A program made the translations under genes and the position numbers. A DNA stretch of 10,756 nucleotides from JBKHHU01 sp046539045 (GTDB taxonomy: Bacteria; Planctomycetota; Phycisphaerae; SM23-33). Positions 1-4,981 of this stretch are shown piece after piece. The stretch's first letter is position 1. The number at the start of each line of letters is the position of its first letter. The notes beneath the pieces were generated by a model that searched no databases, was not told the DNA's origin, and worked only from the letters and a program-made list of their open reading frames with translations. The DNA is taken from the NCBI GenBank assembly GCA_046539045.1, contig JBKHHU010000119.1, forward strand, positions 1 through 10,756, written 5' to 3'.

Positions 1-51
1 GGCAGGGGCGTTTGCAGCCAGCTGAACCGGAAAAGAGTTTTGTCACTCGCT

Positions 52-1803
52 CTAATAGGTTCTGGCGGGGTCGAAGTCGAGCTTGGCGGTCGGTTTCTCC
101 GTGCCGGTCAGGACATCGGCGACCATCTCCATGGAATACCGCGACTGGGTCGAGATCATGAATACGTTCTTCATCCCTTCCGTCACGAGCAGGCCGTACG
201 GGTTGTTGCCGACAAATACCGTGGACTTGTCCAGGCTCTCGATCTTCTCATAGTTTCCACGGTGCGGGTTGTTACCTCGATTGTAGTACCCGGTGTACAC
301 CACCACGTCCGCCCACTGGGCCATCTCCTGGATCGTCGGCCAGCATTCGTCGAAATTCCATTTCTCGAAATCCGTATACTGACAGTCGACCCCGCGCTCA
401 AGCAGGGCGTGGTACAGCATGCCGATGCTGTGGTTGTAGCTGCGATGCCTCTGATAGACACTGCAGTTCTCCTCAACCACCAGTACCTTCGCGTTTTTCT
501 GCAGCGGAAGGGTGCTTCCGTCGTTGCGGAGCAGGGCGACTGTGCGTCGGTGGATGTCCTCGCCGATTTCATCGATCTCATCGGCTTCCAACGTCTCACG
601 AAGCTCGTCCATGTCGACCATGCCCTTGTTGCCGTCCAGCAGGCCGTACTGCTCCTTGACCGTCAGCACCCGGGCCACCGACTCGTGAACTCGGTCCTCA
701 CTGATCCTCCCGGATCGGACCGCGTCAAAGATGGCTTCGTAGATCTCCCCGCGAAGGGCATTTTCATCCTTCAGCAGGACGATGTCCACACCGGCTTCGA
801 TGGATCGCACTGCCGCTTCGGGTACCTCGTACCGCGCAACCAGCCCGCCCATCGTGAACGAGTCGGTGAGGATGACACCTTCGAAACCCAACTGCTCGCG
901 GAGCACGCCGGTAACGATCGGTCTGGAGAGAGTAGAAATTTCGCCGGAGGGGTCCAGCGCGGGATAGACGCTATGGGCGAGCATGACGGCGGGGAGCATC
1001 CCGCTCTCGATCATCGCCTTATAGGGTGCGAGATGGATATTCTGCATCCGCTCTGCCGATTCCTCGATGCTCGGCACGTCGAAGTGGGCATCGACGGCGG
1101 AGTGTCCGCGTCCGGGGAAATGCTTGCCGGTGGCCACGAAGTTCGCATCCTTGTACCCGCGGAGAATCTGCAGGACGTATTCGATGACGGTCTCCACCTT
1201 GGGCGAGTAACTGCGTGTGGAGATTTCCGGGTTGGCCGGGTCGGTATTCACGTCCACGTCGGGCGAGTGTACCCAGTCGATGCCGGCCGCCTTCATCTGC
1301 TTCCCGGTGAGATAGCCTGCCTTGTAGGCCAGTTCCGGATCGCCGCTGGCGGCCTGTCCCATCGGGTGCGGGACCGAATGCATGCCGGACTCCAGCAGGT
1401 CGGCACTGACCCCGCCTTCAAAATCCAGAGCGAAGTACAGCGGCACGCCTGCGCCGGTGTCTATCGAACGCTGCCGGAGCTCGTTGAGCACCTTGGCGTA
1501 CTCGTAGGCGTTGGGTTTCAGGTGCCCGCCCTTGGCCCCGTAGACGCGTTCGTACGGCTGGCGGTCTCGTGTGACGCGCCTGACGCCCGGGTGGTCCTTC
1601 GACAGGTACCGGACGAACTTGGTCGCATACGGCGTCACGCGGAAGCCCGCGACGTGGTATTTCTCGATCATCTGGATGATGTCCGGGTGCGGGTAAGATC
1701 CGCAGAATCCCAGACACAGCATCTGCCCGACTTTCTGCTCGAGCGTCATTGAATCGAGCAGTTTCCTCGTGGTGTCATTCATCTGTCGAAAGCCTCTCTG
1801 CAT
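52..1803 (-). CDS. Two-domain glycoside hydrolase family 3, NagZ-like beta-N-acetylhexosaminidase
   Basis: A 583-residue protein with the N-terminal GH3 TIM-barrel (about residues 15-395) and a C-terminal GH3-type alpha/beta domain (about 405-575). The NagZ-type signature reads KHFPGRGHSAVDAH at 227-240. By family knowledge the D-x-H pair (D238, H240) is the general acid/base dyad of NagZ-type enzymes, and D314 in ILTDSFTM fits the nucleophile. Such enzymes release terminal beta-N-acetylglucosamine, classically from muropeptides in cell-wall recycling. No signal peptide is visible, so a cytoplasmic location is likely. Gram-negative NagZ is usually a single domain of about 340 residues; this length is more like the two-domain Bacillus type, or related GH3 phosphorylases. 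The second His of the usual KHFPGHG is Arg232. GGAG stands 6 nt before this ATG; an alternative ATG at 1782 also has an upstream GAGAGG. Family is secure, substrate inferred. Confidence 0.9.
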   Translation of the reverse strand: MQRGFRQMNDTTRKLLDSMTLEQKVGQMLCLGFCGSYPHPDIIQMIEKYHVAGFRVTPYATKFVRYLSKDHPGVRRVTRDRQPYERVYGAKGGHLKPNAYEYAKVLNELRQRSIDTGAGVPLYFALDFEGGVSADLLESGMHSVPHPMGQAASGDPELAYKAGYLTGKQMKAAGIDWVHSPDVDVNTDPANPEISTRSYSPKVETVIEYVLQILRGYKDANFVATGKHFPGRGHSAVDAHFDVPSIEESAERMQNIHLAPYKAMIESGMLPAVMLAHSVYPALDPSGEISTLSRPIVTGVLREQLGFEGVILTDSFTMGGLVARYEVPEAAVRSIEAGVDIVLLKDENALRGEIYEAIFDAVRSGRISEDRVHESVARVLTVKEQYGLLDGNKGMVDMDELRETLEADEIDEIGEDIHRRTVALLRNDGSTLPLQKNAKVLVVEENCSVYQRHRSYNHSIGMLYHALLERGVDCQYTDFEKWNFDECWPTIQEMAQWADVVVYTGYYNRGNNPHRGNYEKIESLDKSTVFVGNNPYGLLVTEGMKNVFMISTQSRYSMEMVADVLTGTEKPTAKLDFDPARTY

Positions 1804-1849
1804 CAGGTTCTCCGCGCTGAACGCGCGAGTTGTCTAAATTGGAAAGGCT

Positions 1850-1878
1850 TTTGTACCCGCCGGCCCCGAGCTTGGCAA
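1850..1878 (-). promoter_or_regulatory. Candidate sigma-70-type promoter for the GH3 gene
   Basis: On the minus strand TTGCCA (1873-1878, five of six matches to TTGACA) is followed after exactly 17 nt by TACAAA (1850-1855, four of six to TATAAT). It lies about 45 nt before the GH3 start, inside the 130-nt gap after the third zinc-ribbon gene. The -10 match is modest, so this is tentative. No strong terminator hairpin was seen in the gap, so read-through from upstream is also possible. Confidence 0.4.
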
Positions 1879-1933
1879 GACATGACCGCTCTGAACTGGC
1901 AGGAGGTTCGTCATTATCGTCGAGGGGCGAGTC

Positions 1934-2518
1934 TCAGGTGGCGATCTGGATCAGATACAGGATCAGCATAGTCAGCCCGCCGACCAGTGCGATGAGGGAC
2001 AGGATCATGCCGATGACCGGCGCGCGATTTGACGAGGCCGTCTCGCGCCGCCCCAGGACACCGAACAACACCCCGAGTCCGCCCAGCAGGATCGAGACCG
2101 GCCAGGCCAAGATCGCCAGAATGCCGAAGGCCCCGAGAATGATCGAGGCGATCCCTCTCCCGCTGGTGCGCAACGGGGCGCCTGCAGGTCCGGCGGTTGT
2201 CCCGGGTTGCGGGGTTGAGGGGCCCGGTCCGACCCCGCCTCCACCGTAGCCTCCGCCCGGCGAGGTCGCTTCTCCGGCCCGTCCGCCCGCGATATCCTGT
2301 CCCGGGCCAGGCTGGGTCCACTCGCTGCCTTGATCGGCCAGAACTTCCTTGTGGTCTTGCGATTTGACGGTTTCCGGCTGGGGGCTTTCCGTGTCGGTAG
2401 AAGTCTCCGGCACCTGGAGGTCGGCACGACATTTCGGGCACGTGTCGCGCTGCCCTCGTTTTTCGTCCGGGAACTGCAGTGAGGCGTCGCAATTGGGGCA
2501 AGTGACTTTGATGGCCAT
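1934..2518 (-). CDS. Zinc-ribbon plus two-helix membrane protein (DUF4190-like), third of the trio
   Basis: A 194-residue protein from the chosen start. Residues 1-35 form a Cys4 zinc ribbon (C7, C10, C27, C30; C-x2-C-x16-C-x2-C) of the kind found at the N-terminus of many planctomycete proteins. A Gly/Pro-rich disordered linker follows (about 36-116), then two hydrophobic segments (about 122-156 and 168-192) with small-residue repeats typical of DUF4190-like membrane domains. There is no C-terminal extracytoplasmic domain, unlike the middle paralogue. The frame opens nine codons further upstream, but the ATG at 2518 has a good Shine-Dalgarno and places the ribbon at the very N-terminus as in both neighbours. 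The likely topology puts the ribbon in the cytoplasm. Function is unknown; metal or partner binding through the ribbon is an inference. Confidence 0.8.
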   Translation of the reverse strand: MAIKVTCPNCDASLQFPDEKRGQRDTCPKCRADLQVPETSTDTESPQPETVKSQDHKEVLADQGSEWTQPGPGQDIAGGRAGEATSPGGGYGGGGVGPGPSTPQPGTTAGPAGAPLRTSGRGIASIILGAFGILAILAWPVSILLGGLGVLFGVLGRRETASSNRAPVIGMILSLIALVGGLTMLILYLIQIAT

Positions 2519-2523
2519 GGGAA

Positions 2524-2532
2524 TTCCTTTCC
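2524..2532 (-). promoter_or_regulatory. Shine-Dalgarno deciding the start at 2518
   Basis: GGAAAGGAA on the minus strand ends 5 nt before the ATG at 2518. It favours this ATG over the in-frame ATG at 2545, and the resulting N-terminus matches the two upstream paralogues. Confidence 0.6.
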
Positions 2533-2635
2533 GAGAACAGGGCATCGTGCCCGACCCGCGCGGGAGGGCGGTTGTAACTCACGTCATTACCATCCTATGC
2601 GCCGCAACCGGCCGAAGCCACCGCGCAGCAGAACG

Positions 2636-2661
2636 GGCCGGGCAACCTATCCGACCCGGCC
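2636..2661 (-). terminator. GC-rich hairpin after the frameshifted zinc-ribbon gene
   Basis: A perfect 7-bp stem, GGCCGGG paired with CCCGGCC, encloses a 12-nt loop. It begins 17 nt beyond the restored stop at 2678. No U-tract follows, so intrinsic termination is doubtful; it may instead stabilise a 3' end or be incidental in GC-rich DNA. The rest of the 159-nt gap (2519-2677) shows only the ribosome-binding site of the next gene. Confidence 0.3.
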
Positions 2662-2677
2662 AGCAGGAGTGTGGCGG

Positions 2678-2865
2678 TCAGAGCCCTTTCAGCTCGTAAC
2701 CAATCGTGGTCTTTTGTTCGCCGGAAACGCCGAATGCCTTGCCCGGGATGATCAGCGTCATCTTGCCTTTCGTGGCTTTGGGCAACTCAAACCAGACGGT
2801 GTCGTGTCCGGTGATCCTGCCATGGGTTTTCGGTGAACTGACCACGAACCCGGACATAAAGGGTT
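2678..2865 (-). pseudogene. Out-of-frame C-terminal segment of the frameshifted zinc-ribbon gene
   Basis: Read one base downstream of the main frame, this stretch encodes a protein-like sequence containing PKTHGRITGHDTVWFELP and then IIPGKAFGVSGEQKTTIGYE, ending at TGA 2678-2680. It looks like the missing last strands of the beta-rich domain whose first half ends the main frame. The main frame instead ends in RTRHRLV, which looks like shifted sequence. Joining the two by skipping one base near 2850-2875 gives one continuous domain and a 404-residue protein. The cause may be a sequencing or assembly error, a real mutation, or programmed +1 frameshifting. Confidence 0.75.
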
Positions 2866-3893
2866 TGGCGGTCGATGAGGCGCATCGGTTCGGCCTTGGA
2901 ATTGAAGGTCCGGCCCAGGCCGGTGTAGACGTCGCCTGAGCCGGTGACCAGAAATCGGAATCGGATCGCGTAGCTGTCGCTGGTGTGGACCTTGCCTGCC
3001 TGGCGGTACTGCAGCTTTGTGAGCGAAGGCCTGGTCAACCTGATGTTCGCCTTGCCGAACTCAAGGCCGGAGGGCATGAAACTGTTTGCCTGGAGTTCGG
3101 GGTTGCGGATGCGTTGGGGAACCCTTACCGGTCTCCTGCGCGGGCGTCTGCTGTTGCGGGAGGATTCCCCACTCGGCATATTACCGGGGGATCTGCTGGA
3201 TTGGCGGTTCTGCTCCTCAGCCCACTTCTGGAGGAACTCCGGATCCTCTTGCACTTTGGCACCGATCCACTGTCCGGTAGCGAAAACCGCGATGCCACCG
3301 ATAAATGCGATGATCGACAGGATCAGGCCGGCGATGGCGGCGCCTTTCTTGCGATCCTTGTGCTTGGCAGCCAGATAGAGGCCCGCGATGGAAAGTCCCA
3401 TCCCGACCACCGCGATAATGGCTGCGATCAGGTTCGCGCAAACCAGCACGACGGCCACGATGCCGACGATCATGCCTGCCAGACCAAGCCCGTTGCCCCT
3501 TAGCTGCCCTCGGCCGGGGTCGTACATAGGAGCAGGTTGGGGGCTGGGTATGGGCTGACCGCCGGTAAAGTTCCCGCCGGGTGGTGGTGGACTCGCCTCC
3601 CCGCCGCCGGAAGACCAGGCGCTTCCGGCGGAAGCGGGCCCGGAGGGAACCTGCTGCTCATGCGACCCGCCGGAAAACCCGTACGGTTGTGTTTCCGGTT
3701 GCGGGGTATTGCCGGCAGGCGGCTGAGGGTCGGATGCTGCATTCGACTGGGGTGGAATGGGCCCGGCTTGTCCGGGAGATGAAGCCGGCACCTCGATCGG
3801 TCCGGCACACTTGGGGCATTTGCCTTTTTTCCCGGCCTTGGAGTCATCGACTCGGAGCTGGCTGCCGCAACTCGGACAGGAGAATGAAATCAT
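2787..3893 (-). CDS. Zinc-ribbon, DUF4190-like membrane protein with C-terminal beta domain (frameshifted), second of the trio
   Basis: The uninterrupted frame gives 368 residues. Order of parts: Cys4 zinc ribbon (C6, C9, C26, C29); Pro/Gly/Ser-rich linker (about 35-132); two hydrophobic segments (about 135-175 and 184-207) with a short basic AAKHKDRKKG loop between them; a hydrophilic stretch with an Arg cluster (about 249-263); then the first half of a beta-rich, probably extracytoplasmic domain (about 264-343). About 25 residues before the end the sequence stops looking like the domain, and its continuation lies in the next frame down to 2678. Restoring the frame gives 404 residues. The start is fixed by the ribbon at the N-terminus and lies 6 nt after the upstream stop, suggesting translational coupling; the Shine-Dalgarno is weak. 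The C-terminal domain resembles an Ig-like domain seen in planctomycete proteins, from memory only. Function unknown. Confidence 0.85.
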   Translation of the reverse strand: MISFSCPSCGSQLRVDDSKAGKKGKCPKCAGPIEVPASSPGQAGPIPPQSNAASDPQPPAGNTPQPETQPYGFSGGSHEQQVPSGPASAGSAWSSGGGEASPPPPGGNFTGGQPIPSPQPAPMYDPGRGQLRGNGLGLAGMIVGIVAVVLVCANLIAAIIAVVGMGLSIAGLYLAAKHKDRKKGAAIAGLILSIIAFIGGIAVFATGQWIGAKVQEDPEFLQKWAEEQNRQSSRSPGNMPSGESSRNSRRPRRRPVRVPQRIRNPELQANSFMPSGLEFGKANIRLTRPSLTKLQYRQAGKVHTSDSYAIRFRFLVTGSGDVYTGLGRTFNSKAEPMRLIDRQTLYVRVRGQFTENPWQDHRTRHRLV

Positions 3894-3899
3894 GGTTTG

Positions 3900-4763
3900 T
3901 TATCCCGGTTGATTTCCGTGGTGTATGCGGAAACCCTCTTCGCGTGGAACGAGTCGCACCTCGTTGACACCAAAACCATCGTTCGTATGGTAGCTCCGGC
4001 GCCTCATGCGCTCCCGCTGTTCTGTTTCGGACTCAAAATCGTGGAAGGTCGGGACGCCGTTTATACCGATGTTGATAAGGAAACCGACTGTCCATAGAAG
4101 ATGGAGTAATCCCAAGACCAGTCCGGCGATGGATAGTCCGCGTTTACGGTAAGGATCCTTGAGTGCGTTGCTGCACATGACGATGCCAATCACAGCCATG
4201 ATCTGGCTGATGACAAGCAGGCAGGGCAAAAGGAAAGCCAACAGGCACAACACGAACCCGCCGACGCTTCCACCCTGGGTCCGCTCGGGGACGTTCACGT
4301 TGGTTGCTTGTGGATACACCGCCGGAGCGACGGTTGCCTGGGGCGGCTGGGGATGGGCCGATTGCTGACGGTTGGCTTGAGGCTGCTGGGGGACGCCTGC
4401 GGGCGGCGGGCCCCAGGCGGATCCAGCCGGTTGACTCGGCTGCGGCGATGCCTGCTGACTCTGTTCCTCCTGGAGGAATGAACCCAAGCCGAAACCGTCC
4501 TCATGCTGGGCCGGCGAGATGGACTGTTTCGGCTGCTGGGGCTGGGCGGGTTGCGTGGAACCCGTCGCGGAGACCGGCGATCTGTTTGCCTGCTGCCGGG
4601 TCGCCTGCTGTGATGGTTGCTGTTGGTGCGGCTGGCTGCTGCCGGTGTCTGCGGAGGGTACATGGATGATGGCCTGGCACCCGGGGCATTTACCCTTCTT
4701 CCCTGCCTTCGTATCAGGAACCCGGAGCTTCGAACCGCAATGGTCACAGTCAAAAGTAATCAT
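3900..4763 (-). CDS. Zinc-ribbon, Gln-rich linker, two-helix membrane protein (DUF4190-like), first of the trio
   Basis: A 287-residue protein. Residues 1-35 are a Cys4 zinc ribbon (C6, C9, C26, C29) nearly identical in layout to the next gene, including the AGKKGKCP segment. A long Gln/Pro-rich low-complexity linker (about 40-158) leads to two hydrophobic segments (about 166-198 and 208-234), separated by LKDPYRKRGLSIAGLVLG, which is typical of DUF4190-type proteins. Three Cys (173, 181, 197) lie in or beside the first helix. A short charged tail (about 240-287) replaces the beta domain of the middle paralogue. The frame opens 11 codons earlier at 4796, but ATG 4763 has AGGA 5 nt upstream and aligns the ribbon with the paralogues. 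It is probably co-transcribed with the following gene. No function can be assigned from sequence. Confidence 0.82.
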   Translation of the reverse strand: MITFDCDHCGSKLRVPDTKAGKKGKCPGCQAIIHVPSADTGSSQPHQQQPSQQATRQQANRSPVSATGSTQPAQPQQPKQSISPAQHEDGFGLGSFLQEEQSQQASPQPSQPAGSAWGPPPAGVPQQPQANRQQSAHPQPPQATVAPAVYPQATNVNVPERTQGGSVGGFVLCLLAFLLPCLLVISQIMAVIGIVMCSNALKDPYRKRGLSIAGLVLGLLHLLWTVGFLINIGINGVPTFHDFESETEQRERMRRRSYHTNDGFGVNEVRLVPREEGFRIHHGNQPG

Positions 4764-4768
4764 AGATA

Positions 4769-4772
4769 TCCT
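4769..4772 (-). promoter_or_regulatory. Shine-Dalgarno deciding the start at 4763
   Basis: AGGA on the minus strand, 5 nt before the ATG at 4763, supports that codon over the in-frame ATG at 4796. Confidence 0.5.
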
Positions 4773-4794
4773 GCCTTTGTCAGCGGCGACATCC

Positions 4795-4806
4795 ACGACA
4801 TGTCGT
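4795..4806. repeat. Perfect 12-bp palindrome upstream of the zinc-ribbon trio
   Basis: ACGACATGTCGT is fully self-complementary and centred about 37 nt before the start of the first trio gene. A further CGACAT lies at 4787-4792. With no loop it is a better candidate for a dimeric DNA-binding protein site than an RNA hairpin. No regulator is encoded nearby and no matching copy was noticed in the window. Confidence 0.35.
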
Positions 4807-4935
4807 CACAAATTACGTTCCGGCCAATGCTGAACGAAGATTCGTCAACCGCTTGAGGAGATGCAGAGCAAGCGACAGCCAGGTCAATCTATACCAGTAC
4901 CCACAGGAATAGGGGCCCGGGGAGAATCTTTCAAC

Positions 4936-4963
4936 ATAATATTGCGTAAAAAGGGCTCAGCAA
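4936..4963 (-). promoter_or_regulatory. Weak candidate promoter for the zinc-ribbon genes
   Basis: Minus-strand TTGCTG (4958-4963, four of six) and TATTAT (4936-4941, five of six) are 16 nt apart. The site overlaps the lptD terminator and would give a leader of about 165 nt before the start at 4763. It is the best promoter-like pair I found in the gap, but it could be chance. Confidence 0.25.
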
Positions 4964-4980
4964 CAGGGTTCTGTCGCTTG
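4948..4980 (-). terminator. Intrinsic terminator of lptD
   Basis: Reading the minus strand, AGCGACAG (4978-4971), loop AACC and CTGTTGCT (4966-4959) form an 8-bp stem with one G-U pair. It is followed by GAGCCC and then five T (4952-4948). It begins 3 nt after the lptD stop codon. Confidence 0.65.
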
Positions 4981-4981
4981 C

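Noticed and set aside
29..53. Possible terminator just after the GH3 stop (GAGT and ACTC followed by TTTT)
   Set aside because: The stem is only 4 bp and too weak to call, although the position would be right.
40..1752. 570-residue plus-strand open frame opposite the GH3 gene
   Set aside because: It is exactly antisense to a well-supported GH3 enzyme, has no recognisable domain, and long antisense frames are expected in GC-rich coding DNA.
4837..4848. TTGACG -35-like hexamer upstream of the first zinc-ribbon gene
   Set aside because: No acceptable -10 element stands 16-18 nt downstream on the minus strand.
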